From NCBI GenBank assembly GCA_001817425.1, contig MHII01000024.1, positions 48,272 through 85,331 of the forward strand: a DNA stretch of 37,060 bases, read 5' to 3'. Origin of the DNA: Candidatus Buchananbacteria bacterium RIFCSPHIGHO2_02_FULL_39_17 (lineage in GTDB: Bacteria > Patescibacteriota > Patescibacteriia > Buchananbacterales > UBA6539). Numbering within the stretch: the stretch's first letter is position 1; every line of letters begins with the position of its first letter. Made by a program: the position numbers and the translations under genes. This document shows positions 14,855 through 23,574 of this stretch, piece by piece. The notes under the pieces were generated by a model. It did no database searches, was not told where the DNA came from, and saw only the letters and a program-made list of their open reading frames with translations.

Positions 14855-15588
14855 CAAAAAATCTTTGCATTATTCAGGCGCGGATGGGCTCAACTCGGCT
14901 GCCGGGTAAGGTTTTGCTTGAAGTTGACGGTGTGCCTTTATTGGAATATTTAATTAAGCGTGTTAAATTGGCAAAAAAAATTGATAAAATTGTCGTGGCA
15001 ACCGGTAGTAATCAAGAAAATGATCCGATTGAAAAATTATGCCTTAAGTTAAAAATTGATTGTTTTCGGGGTTCGGAAAAAGATGTTTTGGATCGGTATT
15101 ATCAATGCCTGAAAAATTATCCGGAGTATCAAAATATTGTTCGGGTCACCGGCGATTGTCCGCTCATTGATCCAAAAGTGATTGATCAAGTAATTGATTT
15201 ATTTGAACAAGGAAATTATGACTATGCCAGCAATGTCGTGTCCCCGACATTTCCGGACGGCATGGATGTGGAAATATTTCGCCGAGAAGTTTTAGAAGAA
15301 TCAGCGAAGAAAGCAACTACTGATTTTGAGCGTGAACATGTCAACGAATATCTGCTTGGCAGCGATAAATTTACCAAAGGCAATTTAAAGGCTGAAAATA
15401 ATTATTCAAAATACCATTTAACGGTTGATAATGAAGAGGATTATTTGGTCGTAAAATTTTTAGCCCAAAATTCTAAGATTGATGCTAGCTATTTAAATTA
15501 TGTTGAATTACTAGAGGAAAATCCGGAAATTAAAAAATTAAATGCTCATATTAATAGAAACGAATATGCTTTCAAAAATAAAAAATAG
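14851..15588 (+). CDS. SpsF-type cytidylyltransferase (nonulosonate/sugar activation)
   Basis: Taken from the ATG at 14851, which overlaps the upstream stop as ATGA, the protein has 245 residues; an ATG at 14839 would add four residues. The N-terminus LCIIQARMGSTRLPGKVL is the nucleotide-binding motif of the SpsF/CMP-sugar synthetase group, followed by VVATGSNQEND and the metal-site region VRVTGDCPLIDP. Members activate a sugar acid or similar with CTP. With the NeuB-like gene at 17500 it could make a CMP-nonulosonate. A second cytidylyltransferase lies at 35502, so the island may make two activated sugars. Confidence 0.85.
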   Translation: MTKNLCIIQARMGSTRLPGKVLLEVDGVPLLEYLIKRVKLAKKIDKIVVATGSNQENDPIEKLCLKLKIDCFRGSEKDVLDRYYQCLKNYPEYQNIVRVTGDCPLIDPKVIDQVIDLFEQGNYDYASNVVSPTFPDGMDVEIFRREVLEESAKKATTDFEREHVNEYLLGSDKFTKGNLKAENNYSKYHLTVDNEEDYLVVKFLAQNSKIDASYLNYVELLEENPEIKKLNAHINRNEYAFKNKK

Positions 15589-15599
15589 TTAAATAAGAT

Positions 15600-16889
15600 A
15601 TGAAAAATAAATTCAAAAAATCCAATCAATTATTCAAAAAAGTCAAAGAAATGATTCCCTTGGCGTCACAGACTTTCTCCAAAAGTTATTTGATATATGT
15701 CAAAGGTTTTGCGCCATTATTTTTGACTCATGGCCAAGGCAGCCGGGTTTGGGATGTTGATGGGCATCAATATATTGATTTTGTTAATGGTCTTTTGCCG
15801 ATAGTTTTGGGCTATCAATACCCGGCCGTGGATGAAGCAATTAAACGCCAATTAAAAAAAGGCATTACTTTTTCTATGGCTTCGGTTTTGGAATACGAAT
15901 TAGCCCGGCTCTTAATTAAACACATTCCTTGTGCCGAAATGGTCAGGTTTGGTAAAAATGGTTCTGATGTGACGGCTGGGGCTGTTCGCATCGCCCGGGC
16001 AGTGACCGGCCGCGAGCACGTCGCGGTTTGCGGCTACCATGGTTGGCAGGATTGGTATATCGGTTCAACCACCAGAAATTTGGGTGTACCGAAAAGCACT
16101 CAAGTTTTAACTCACCGCTTTAATTACAATGATTTAAATTCATTGAAAAAAATATTTAAAAATTATCCGAGAAAAGTCGCGGCAGTGATTTTAGAGCCAA
16201 TGAATTTTGAAGAGCCCAAAGATAATTTTTTGCGAAAAGTCAAAGAGTTAACTCACAAAAACGGGGCATTACTAATTTTTGATGAAGTCGTGACTGGTTT
16301 TCGTTTTCACTTGGGCGGGGCGCAAAAACTTTTTGGCGTCACGCCAGACTTGGCTTGTTTTGGCAAAGCCATGGCCAATGGCATGCCGATTTCGGCCTTG
16401 GTTGGCAAAAAAATTTACATGAAAAAAGTGACAGATATTTTCTTTTCTTTTACCAATGGCGGCGAAGCGCTGTCAATAGCGGCGGCCATTGCCACGATTA
16501 AAGAATTAGAGAGTAAAAAAGTCTTGGATTACTTATGGCGATTAGGCGCTTATCTTTCGGAGAAAACCAATTTATTGATTATTAAAAATAATCTGCAAGA
16601 GGTTTTGACTTTAGCCGGCAAGCCGTGCTGGTCGGTTTTTATTTTCAAAAAAACTAAAAAATATTCAGTTGAAGAAATTGAAAGTTATTTGCAGCAAGAA
16701 TTAATTCAAGCCGGTTTTTTGTGGCATGGTCAGCACAATTTAAGTTTTAGCCACACCAAAAGTGAAATTGATAAATTAATCGCGGTTTACGGAAAAATTT
16801 TTCCGAAACTGCGTCAATTAATTGACAGCGGCAAATTGAGAAATAATTTAAAAGGCAAGCCAATTAGTCATATTTTTAAAGTGCGATGA
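15600..16889 (+). CDS. Class III PLP aminotransferase (glutamate-1-semialdehyde aminomutase-like)
   Basis: The protein has 429 residues with the motifs of class III aminotransferases: NGLLPIVLGY, FGKNGSDVTAGAVRIARAVTGR (PLP phosphate site), LIFDEVVTGFR, and CFGKAMANGMPISA with the PLP lysine K256. It resembles HemL, but sits between SpsF-type and DUF218 genes rather than with tetrapyrrole genes. Such proteins in glycan loci are thought to transfer an amino group to a keto-sugar or form an aminated precursor. It is separated from the preceding gene by 11 bases and overlaps the next as ATGA. Confidence 0.8.
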   Translation: MKNKFKKSNQLFKKVKEMIPLASQTFSKSYLIYVKGFAPLFLTHGQGSRVWDVDGHQYIDFVNGLLPIVLGYQYPAVDEAIKRQLKKGITFSMASVLEYELARLLIKHIPCAEMVRFGKNGSDVTAGAVRIARAVTGREHVAVCGYHGWQDWYIGSTTRNLGVPKSTQVLTHRFNYNDLNSLKKIFKNYPRKVAAVILEPMNFEEPKDNFLRKVKELTHKNGALLIFDEVVTGFRFHLGGAQKLFGVTPDLACFGKAMANGMPISALVGKKIYMKKVTDIFFSFTNGGEALSIAAAIATIKELESKKVLDYLWRLGAYLSEKTNLLIIKNNLQEVLTLAGKPCWSVFIFKKTKKYSVEEIESYLQQELIQAGFLWHGQHNLSFSHTKSEIDKLIAVYGKIFPKLRQLIDSGKLRNNLKGKPISHIFKVR

Positions 16890-17494
16890 AAAAAATTATC
16901 GTGATTTTAGGCGGCGGGTTAAAAAAAGAGAAAAATGGCCTTTGGCGGACGACGAAATTTACCGAAGGTGATACTTTCGGCGTTAGCGGCGATTACATCA
17001 GAATTTACGCGGCTTATTATTTAGTGAGACAATTAAAAGATTATTTGATTATTGCCGTTGGCGGCAAGGGTCAATTAAAAAAAATCAAAGGCGCGCCAGC
17101 CGTGGCTCAAGTTTTGAAAAAAGAATTAATCGCTTTAGGCCTGCCAAAAAATAAAATTTTAACGGAAACCAAATCAGGCAAAACCTCAAGTCAACTTTGG
17201 GAATTAGCTAAAATTTTAAAACAAAAAAAGATTAAAGAAATTACGCTGATTTCTAATGGCTATCACTTGCCGCGGATTAAAACGATGATTAAATATTTGC
17301 CAAAATTAAACCAGTTTTATCAAAAAATCAAAATAAAATTCGTGGCAGCAGAAAAGGTGATTTTGGCCGCGGATAAAAGAAAATGGCAGTCAGTCATTAA
17401 AACTGCCTATCAAAGTCAAGCTTTAAAAGACCGTATTAAATTGGAAAAACAAGGAATTAAAGATTTAACAATGGGAAGATATAAATTTAATTAA
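16886..17494 (+). CDS. DUF218/YdcF-like protein
   Basis: The protein has 202 residues. The pattern KKIIVILGGG at the N-terminus, IIAVGGKG around residue 56, ILTETKSGKTSSQLWEL around 95-110 and TLISNGYHLPRIKTM around 122-137 match the DUF218 family (YdcF, SanA, ElyC), whose biochemical role is not settled. There is no clear membrane segment, unlike ElyC. It overlaps the class III aminotransferase as ATGA and lies 5 bases before a synthase, so it belongs to the operon. The function is unknown. Confidence 0.75.
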   Translation: MKKIIVILGGGLKKEKNGLWRTTKFTEGDTFGVSGDYIRIYAAYYLVRQLKDYLIIAVGGKGQLKKIKGAPAVAQVLKKELIALGLPKNKILTETKSGKTSSQLWELAKILKQKKIKEITLISNGYHLPRIKTMIKYLPKLNQFYQKIKIKFVAAEKVILAADKRKWQSVIKTAYQSQALKDRIKLEKQGIKDLTMGRYKFN

Positions 17495-17499
17495 ATTTT

Positions 17500-18555
17500 A
17501 TGATAATTAAAATCGGCAAAAAAATTATTGGCAAAAATTATCCGGTTTTTATCGTGGCCGAATTAGGCATTAATCATAACGGCCGTGTTGCTTTGGCTAA
17601 AAAAATGATGTTGGCGGCAAAAAAAGCCGGCGCTGATGCTTGCAAACTTCAGTCGTTTGTCACCAAAGATTTTGTCGGCGATCAGAAATTAAAATACACT
17701 TATATCAGTCAAGGCAAAAAAATCACGGAAAGCCAGTATCAGATGTTTAAACGTTATGAATTATCCCAAAAAATTCAAAAAGAATTATTTAATTATGCTA
17801 AGAAAATCGGAATCATTTTATTTTCCACGCCACAAGATAATGATTTTAAAATGGTTGATTTCCTTTGTTCGAAAACCATTAACATGCCGTCGATTAAGGT
17901 TGGATCTGATGATTTAACCAACTTAGCCATGCTTACTTATTACGCCAAAAAGAAAAAGCCGTTGATTATTTCCACCGGCATGGCGGATTTAGGTGAAATT
18001 AAAGATGCAGTTGAAGCGATTCAAAAGTATAATAAAAAATTGGCGATTTTAAAATGCACTTCGCTTTATCCGACCCCAGCCAGAGAAGCGAATTTAAATC
18101 AAATTTTAACTTTAAAGAAAATGTTTCCGCAGTTGATTATTGGTTATTCGGACCATACCATTGGCAGTCTGGCGGCAGTGATGGCTACAGCTTTAGGCGC
18201 CAAAATGATTGAAAAGCATTTTACTTTAAATAAAAATCTGCCGGGACCAGATCATCGGTTTTCGGCTGATCCCAAAGAACTTTCTGACTTAGTTAAAAAT
18301 GTCAGAGCCGCGGAACTAATGCTGGGTAAAAAGGAATTTATTTTATCAGCCGAGGAATTAAAAATGAAAAAAATCGCCCGGCGCAGTGTTATTGCCGACA
18401 GGGATATTAAAAAAGGCCAGAAAATCAAAACTTCCGATTTAGTGGTTAAGCGGCCGGGGACAGGTTTGCCGCCAAAATATTTATCAAAAATTGTTGGTAA
18501 AATTGCTAAACGAAATATTGAATCCGGTAAAATTATTAATTTAAAAGATTTTTAA
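17500..18555 (+). CDS. Nonulosonic acid synthase (NeuB/PseI/LegI family) with SAF domain
   Basis: The protein has 351 residues. The TIM-barrel part shows FIVAELGINHNG, DACKLQSF, ISTGMADLGEI, CTSLYPTP, IGYSDHT and EKHFTLNKNLPGPDHRFSADP, and the C-terminal 60 residues (RRSVIADRDIKKGQKI, then VKRPGTGLPP) are the SAF (antifreeze-like) domain. The enzyme condenses PEP with a 6-carbon amino sugar to give a 9-carbon nonulosonic acid. Choice between sialic, pseudaminic and legionaminic acid cannot be made from motifs alone; the PseB-like and PseC-like genes favour pseudaminic acid. A second, different synthase is at 36299. Confidence 0.9.
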   Translation: MIIKIGKKIIGKNYPVFIVAELGINHNGRVALAKKMMLAAKKAGADACKLQSFVTKDFVGDQKLKYTYISQGKKITESQYQMFKRYELSQKIQKELFNYAKKIGIILFSTPQDNDFKMVDFLCSKTINMPSIKVGSDDLTNLAMLTYYAKKKKPLIISTGMADLGEIKDAVEAIQKYNKKLAILKCTSLYPTPAREANLNQILTLKKMFPQLIIGYSDHTIGSLAAVMATALGAKMIEKHFTLNKNLPGPDHRFSADPKELSDLVKNVRAAELMLGKKEFILSAEELKMKKIARRSVIADRDIKKGQKIKTSDLVVKRPGTGLPPKYLSKIVGKIAKRNIESGKIINLKDF

Positions 18556-18559
18556 CAAT

Positions 18560-19006
18560 ATGGAACAAAAAAATGAAATATCCGAATTAATTAAAATGCC
18601 AAAAAACCAATTTCATCCTTTGGTTTATATCGGCGGTGAGCCAGAAATTGGAAAAAATGTTTACATTGGTCTTTTATCGGAAGTAAACGCTAAGGGGGCA
18701 AAAGTTAAAATCGGCGATAATTGCGATATTGCTTCTTTTGTCAGCATTAATGTGGCGGATTCGCATAAAAAAACACTTGGCTTGGCTAAAGATATTGAAC
18801 GAAAAGACATTACTTTGGAAAACGATGTTTTTGTCGGCTCGCACTGTTTTATTGGCGGCGGCGTTTATCTTGGCCATCACAGTGTCGTTGCCGCTGGAAC
18901 GATTTTAACTAAGTCTTGCCAAATTCCACCTTATTCATTGGTTGTTGGTAATCCAGCGGTGATTAAAGAAGGCTATTACCAAGATAAAATTGATAAATAT
19001 AAATAA
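18560..19006 (+). CDS. Hexapeptide-repeat acetyltransferase
   Basis: This short protein of 148 residues is made largely of hexapeptide turns (IGGEPEIGKNVYIG, VKIGDNCDIASFVSI, ITLENDVFVGSHCFIGGGVY, HHSVVAAGTILTKS), ending with the family's closing PPYSLVVGNPAVIKEG. It is of the left-handed beta-helix type that acetylates hydroxyl or amino groups of sugars with acetyl-CoA, like NeuD/PglD/WbbJ relatives. It lies 4 bases after the NeuB-like gene, so decorating the nonulosonic acid or its precursor is plausible. The sugar is unknown. Confidence 0.8.
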   Translation: MEQKNEISELIKMPKNQFHPLVYIGGEPEIGKNVYIGLLSEVNAKGAKVKIGDNCDIASFVSINVADSHKKTLGLAKDIERKDITLENDVFVGSHCFIGGGVYLGHHSVVAAGTILTKSCQIPPYSLVVGNPAVIKEGYYQDKIDKYK

Positions 19007-19013
19007 AAAATAT

Positions 19014-19620
19014 ATGGCTAAATTAAAGAAATTTCATAAGTTGAGATACGTTTATAGCGACGTTGTCTCATTAGTTAATACTTATTGTAAAAAGGGGAAA
19101 GTATTAGAGATCGGTTGTGGCACAGGAAACAATTTAGTATTTTTTGCTGAAAATGGTTGGGACACTTACGGTATTGATATTAATAAAAAAGCAATTGGCT
19201 ATGCCCATAAACTGCTTAAAAGTAAAAATCTTAAAGCCAAGATTACAATAGGTAATGTTGAAGAATTACCTTATAAAAACAGAGAGTTTGATTTAGTGTT
19301 AGATAGGGCCTGTCTACAACATAATAGGATTAATTCAATAAAAAAAATTATTAAAGAAGTAGAAAGGGTTTTAGTTAGGGGGGGGGGTATTCATAATTGT
19401 GAATTTTAGATCTATAAAAGATTTCTCGGCCAAGAATTTTAAGAAAGATAGAACATTTAAAATATATGATTATGTCCATTACACTACCGCAAAAGAACTA
19501 AAATCACTATTAGCAAAGTTTAAGATAATCTATATGGAGCATTTAAAAACCGAAGTATTAATTCCTAAAAAATTTAATAAAGGAACATATATTTTAGTAG
19601 CTAAAAAATTATTATCATGA
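19014..19620 (+). pseudogene. SAM methyltransferase interrupted by a 10-G tract (probably phase-variable, OFF)
   Basis: The ATG at 19014 opens a class I methyltransferase: VLEIGCGTGNNL (motif I), YGIDINKKAI and LPYKNREFDLVLDRACLQH. It runs into ten Gs (19378-19387) and stops at 19407-19409. The remaining part of the protein continues in the next frame to the stop at 19618-19620: with nine Gs the frame would read VLVRGGVFIIVNFRSIKDF and on to KKLLS, about 201 residues. The gene is thus either a phase-variable gene caught in the off state or a homopolymer sequencing error. Arginine codons are all AGA or AGG and GTA is common, unlike its neighbours, which suggests recent acquisition. It ends as ATGA with the next gene. 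Confidence 0.8.
19378..19387 (+). repeat. Poly-G tract of 10 within a methyltransferase gene
   Basis: Ten consecutive Gs occur in an AT-rich region, exactly where two methyltransferase halves lie in different frames. Removing one G joins them. Such tracts are the classical basis of slipped-strand phase variation, for example in Campylobacter surface genes. Confidence 0.9.
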
Positions 19621-20666
19621 TTTTTCATAATCAGCCGACAATTAGCAAAGACGAATTAAAGGCGGTAAAACAGGTTTTAGAATCCTATTGGATTGCCCAA
19701 GGAAAACAAGTGGAACTTTTTGAAACAGAATTGAGCCGTTATTTGGGCAGCAAAAACAATCAAGCCGTAGCGGTTGCCAGTGGTACAGCGGCTTTATATT
19801 TGGTTTTAATTGGTTTGGGTATTAAAGCCGACGATGAAATTATTGTTCCCACTTACACTTGTTCGGCGCTTTTAAATGCCATTTTTTTAGCCCGGGCTAC
19901 GCCAATTTTAGTTGACATAAATGAGAATGATTTGAATTTAGATTTTGAAAAAACAAAAAATAAAATTTCTAAAAAAACTAAAGCGATAATTATCACTCAC
20001 ACCTTTGGCCAGCCGGCGGATCTAAAAAAGTTTTTAACTTTAAAAATTCCGATTATTGAAGATTGCGCCGTGGCTTTGGGCTCAAAGTATAACGGCAGAC
20101 CGGTTGGCGTTTTTGGGGCAGCGGCAATTTTTTCTTTTTATGCTTCAAAAGTCATTACTGCCGGTTATGGCGGCATGATTTTTTCCAAAAATAAAAAGCT
20201 GATTGCCAAAATCAGAGATTACCGCGAATTTGACAATCGCAAGATTTATTATCCCAGATTTAATTTTCAAATGTCTGATTTGGCCGCGGCGATTGGCCGA
20301 GCCCAGCTTAAGAAACTGTCAAAATTTTTAGCCAAACGACAAGCGATTGCCAAAATTTATCGCCATTCAATTTCCGCTGATTTAATCTGGCCCAAAAATT
20401 TGGCCGGCAGAAAATCAAATTGCTATCGGTTGTTATTAAAATGCCCCTCCCCGCGAATAATCAAAAAACAATTCTTGAAATTCGGCATTAGAACCATTTT
20501 GCCGATTGAAACCTATGAATTGCTGCACCGCTATTTAAAACAAAAACCAAGTAATTTTCCAATTAGTGAAAAAATCGCCAAAACCATGATTTCTTTGCCG
20601 ATTTACCCGAATTTAGAAGATAAAGAAGTCAAAAAAATTATTAATCAATTAAATAAAATTTTATGA
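19617..20666 (+). CDS. DegT/DnrJ/EryC1 sugar aminotransferase (second copy)
   Basis: The protein has 349 residues with the family's motifs: ESYWIAQGKQVELFE, ASGTAALYLVL, IIVPTYTCSALLNAI, ITHTFGQPADL, IEDCAVALGS and FSFYASKVITAGYGG, with the PLP lysine K178. It clearly differs from the PseC-like protein at 7229 (SFYASKVITAGYGG versus SFHPVKTITTGEGG), so it is not a duplicate and should aminate a different keto-sugar. It starts as ATGA at the end of the methyltransferase region and ends as ATGA with the next gene. Confidence 0.85.
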   Translation: MIFHNQPTISKDELKAVKQVLESYWIAQGKQVELFETELSRYLGSKNNQAVAVASGTAALYLVLIGLGIKADDEIIVPTYTCSALLNAIFLARATPILVDINENDLNLDFEKTKNKISKKTKAIIITHTFGQPADLKKFLTLKIPIIEDCAVALGSKYNGRPVGVFGAAAIFSFYASKVITAGYGGMIFSKNKKLIAKIRDYREFDNRKIYYPRFNFQMSDLAAAIGRAQLKKLSKFLAKRQAIAKIYRHSISADLIWPKNLAGRKSNCYRLLLKCPSPRIIKKQFLKFGIRTILPIETYELLHRYLKQKPSNFPISEKIAKTMISLPIYPNLEDKEVKKIINQLNKIL

Positions 20667-21391
20667 TTGCCAGTATTCATCAACCCGCATATCTGCCCTG
20701 GCTTGGCTATTTTCATAAAATTATGTTGTCTGATGTTTTTGTTTTTTTTGATACCACCCAATTTGAAAAAAACAGTTTTATTAACCGCAATAAAATCAAA
20801 ACGTCAAATGGCGGTCAATGGCTAACCGTCCCAGTTAATTTAAAAGACCATTTTGGCAAAGAAATCAGAGAAATAAAAATTGCCGACCAAAATTGGCAAA
20901 AAAATCATTGGCAAGCGATTGAGTTAAATTATAAAAAAGCCCAATATTGGCCAAATTATTCTGATAAATTAAAAAAAATTTACGAAAATAAATACGATAA
21001 TATTTCGGATTTGTGTTATGATCAGCTGATTTTATTTTTAGATTTTTTGGAAGCCAAAACCAAAGTGGTCAAAACAAGCGAATTAAGAAATTATCAAAGC
21101 AAAAAGTTAGATATTGTGCTTGAGATTCTTAAAGACGTGAAAGCGGAGATTTATGTTTCCGGGGTATTGGGACGAGGCTACGTTGATGCTAATCGCTTTA
21201 AACAGGAAAATATTAAATTATATTTTCAGGATTATCATCACCCGACTTATCAGCAATTATGGGGAGACTTCGCGCCATATATGAGTGTTATTGATTTATT
21301 GTTTAATGAAGGATCAAATAGCCAAGGGATAATTTTTAAAAATAACATTTCCAAAGGGGATTTATTAACTAAACCAGAATTATATGAATAA
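20663..21391 (+). CDS. WbqC-like family protein
   Basis: The protein has 242 residues, and its N-terminus (IASIHQPAYLPWLGYFHKI, then DVFVFFDTTQFEKNSFINRNKIK and WLTVPV) is typical of the WbqC family, which is found in O-antigen and glycan loci. The biochemistry of WbqC is not well defined; an acyl- or aminoacyl-transfer role has been considered, but I do not claim it. It overlaps both neighbours by 4 and 8 bases and so is translated with the aminotransferase and the deacetylase. Confidence 0.85.
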   Translation: MIASIHQPAYLPWLGYFHKIMLSDVFVFFDTTQFEKNSFINRNKIKTSNGGQWLTVPVNLKDHFGKEIREIKIADQNWQKNHWQAIELNYKKAQYWPNYSDKLKKIYENKYDNISDLCYDQLILFLDFLEAKTKVVKTSELRNYQSKKLDIVLEILKDVKAEIYVSGVLGRGYVDANRFKQENIKLYFQDYHHPTYQQLWGDFAPYMSVIDLLFNEGSNSQGIIFKNNISKGDLLTKPELYE

Positions 21392-22049
21392 AATTTTAAT
21401 CATTGGCGCTCATCCGGATGATGAAATTTTGGGCGTGGGCGGGACAATTTTAAAACATGTTAAAGCCGGCGATCAGGTTAAGATTTTAATTTTAGGCGAT
21501 GGTGAAACTGCTAGAGAAACCGGAGATATTGCCAAAAGGCAAAATCAAGCTCAAACGGCGGCCATGGCTTTAGGCGTTAAAGATTTAATATTAGAAAAAT
21601 TACCGGATAATCAATTTGACTCAATGCCTTTGCTTGAGGTTGTCAAAAAAATTGAAAAAGTTATTAGCGAATTTAAGCCAGAAATCGTCTATACTCATCA
21701 CGGTAATGATTTAAACATTGACCACCAGCTGACTTTTCAGGCAGTGATCACCGCTTGCCGGCCCCAGCCGGAATTTTGTGTCAAAAAGATTTTAACTTTT
21801 GAAACTTTGTCTTCCACTGAATGGCAGAATAAAACAAGTGACAAAATATTTTTGCCCAATGAATATCAAGACATTTCAGAATTTATTGATAAAAAAATTG
21901 AAATTTTAAAAAATTATCAAGATGAATTAAGGCTTTATCCGCATCCGCGATCAGCTGAAGGCATAAAAATTTTGGCGCAATATCGCGGTTTGGAAGTTGG
22001 CTTTAAATATGCCGAAGCCTTTTGTTTAATTAGAAATATTATCAATTAA
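21384..22049 (+). CDS. LmbE/PIG-L family N-deacetylase
   Basis: The protein has 221 residues. The zinc-binding AHPDDE motif is at 9-14 (H10 and D13), and H105-H106 and D113-H114 (THHGNDLNIDHQ) form the second metal site. Members of this family remove N-acetyl groups from amino sugars. In this island it could free an amine for re-acylation by one of the acyltransferases, or act on a lipid-linked sugar. It overlaps the WbqC-like gene by 8 bases. Confidence 0.88.
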   Translation: MNKILIIGAHPDDEILGVGGTILKHVKAGDQVKILILGDGETARETGDIAKRQNQAQTAAMALGVKDLILEKLPDNQFDSMPLLEVVKKIEKVISEFKPEIVYTHHGNDLNIDHQLTFQAVITACRPQPEFCVKKILTFETLSSTEWQNKTSDKIFLPNEYQDISEFIDKKIEILKNYQDELRLYPHPRSAEGIKILAQYRGLEVGFKYAEAFCLIRNIIN

Positions 22050-22051
22050 TC

Positions 22052-23569
22052 ATGAATGAATCAAATTTAAAAAATAAAAGAATTCTTATTTTTCAGCAGC
22101 GGAATTGGGGGATTAATATTGGTCAGTATTTAGCAGAAAAGTTACAAATTGAGGGCTGCCATTTAGCCGCTTTGACGTTTAAACGCTCCACTCATGACTA
22201 TATTTTAAATCAGACTGAAGTCAAATATGACTTAATTTTGTCTAATGATGATATTGTGGACAAACCAAAAGAATTTTTAGGCAATGACGACTATTCGCTT
22301 GAGGATATTTGTCAAGCTCTTAGCATTAACTCGGTTTGGCCGTTAGTCATGAGTCTGCGCAATCACATTCGGTCTTATGGCGATAAATATTATTACAGTT
22401 TTAGGCAAAATGTTTCTGATGAAGTTATTATTGAATACGTCAAAGCGGTTTATAAATGTGTTAGAAAAGTTTTTAGCGAATTTAAACCTGATTTGATTAT
22501 TGCCCCAAATTTTGTTTCCTTTATGCATTTAATGTTTAATTTGTATGCCCAAAGCCAAGGCATAAAAATGCTAGCGGTGACTGATTGTAAAGTTGAAGAT
22601 CGAAGAATTTTTACTTATAGTTATCGCGATGATCAAGGGCCGTTTATTGAACGGGTTGATCAATTAAATTCGGGTCAAATTAAGTCAGATAACATTGAAT
22701 CAGCAAAAAAATTTATCAGCGAATTTCGCCAGAATTTCAAAAAGCCGCAGTCAATTCGGGAGCTTGAGGTAAAAAAAACTTTGGTTAAGAAAATCCGTCA
22801 TTTGCTTTCACCATACTATCAAATTTTACGTTGGTATCTTAAACGACCGGTTAATTTGGTGGAAACTTTAAAAATTACCGCTGATTATCGGTCGCCTAGG
22901 ATAATTTTGCGCGATCATTACAGCCATGACCGATACAAAAAATTTGCCGAAAGTTATAACTATTATCCTTTTGAAAAAATTCAAAAATTTGTTTATTTTC
23001 CTTTACAATTTCAGCCGGAAGCCAGTATTGACGTGGTGGCGCCATATTTTTCCAATCAGATTGAGACGGCCCGGCTTTTAGCCATGTCTTTGCCAGATGA
23101 TTACACATTAGTCGTTAAAGAGCATCCGACCATGGTCGGATTGCGACCACCATCATATTTAGAGAAAATTGCTAGAACCGTTAATGTTAAATTAATTGAT
23201 TATCGGATACCAAGCCAAGAGGTTTTGACTAAAGCTGATTTAATTATTAGCCCAAACAGTACAACTTTATTTGAAGCGGCTTTTCTAAAAAAGCCGGCAA
23301 TTCAATTAGGGGATTTGGGCACGACTTTACTTTTACCCAATGTCTTTAAGCATACTGATTTAACAACCATTACGGGGAAAATTAAAGAATTATTAATTTT
23401 AGATTTAAATAACCAAGGTTATGAAAGAAAATTGGAAAATTATGTTAGTGCAGCTTATGACGTTGGTTTTGAAGTAGATTACCTTGGTTTATGGCAGCGG
23501 GGAGCAGGGGATAAAGAAAAATTGTGGCAGATTTATCGTCAGGAAATTAAAAGAGTATTTGAAAAATAA
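22052..23569 (+). CDS. Capsule-synthesis-like GT-B glycosyltransferase (KpsC/KpsS-like)
   Basis: The protein has 505 residues. The region from about 310 on resembles the capsule polysaccharide synthesis domain: FVYFPLQFQPEASIDV, LVVKEHPTMVG, a middle part with VKLIDYRIPSQEVLTKADLIISPNSTTLFEAAFLKKPAI. The HP pair and the last motif are reminiscent of KpsC/KpsS, transferases that handle the ulosonic acid Kdo. That makes this a candidate nonulosonic acid transferase, but this is inference. The N-terminal 300 residues are less informative. It ends 5 bases before cysD. Confidence 0.65.
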   Translation: MNESNLKNKRILIFQQRNWGINIGQYLAEKLQIEGCHLAALTFKRSTHDYILNQTEVKYDLILSNDDIVDKPKEFLGNDDYSLEDICQALSINSVWPLVMSLRNHIRSYGDKYYYSFRQNVSDEVIIEYVKAVYKCVRKVFSEFKPDLIIAPNFVSFMHLMFNLYAQSQGIKMLAVTDCKVEDRRIFTYSYRDDQGPFIERVDQLNSGQIKSDNIESAKKFISEFRQNFKKPQSIRELEVKKTLVKKIRHLLSPYYQILRWYLKRPVNLVETLKITADYRSPRIILRDHYSHDRYKKFAESYNYYPFEKIQKFVYFPLQFQPEASIDVVAPYFSNQIETARLLAMSLPDDYTLVVKEHPTMVGLRPPSYLEKIARTVNVKLIDYRIPSQEVLTKADLIISPNSTTLFEAAFLKKPAIQLGDLGTTLLLPNVFKHTDLTTITGKIKELLILDLNNQGYERKLENYVSAAYDVGFEVDYLGLWQRGAGDKEKLWQIYRQEIKRVFEK

Positions 23570-23574
23570 TTTTT

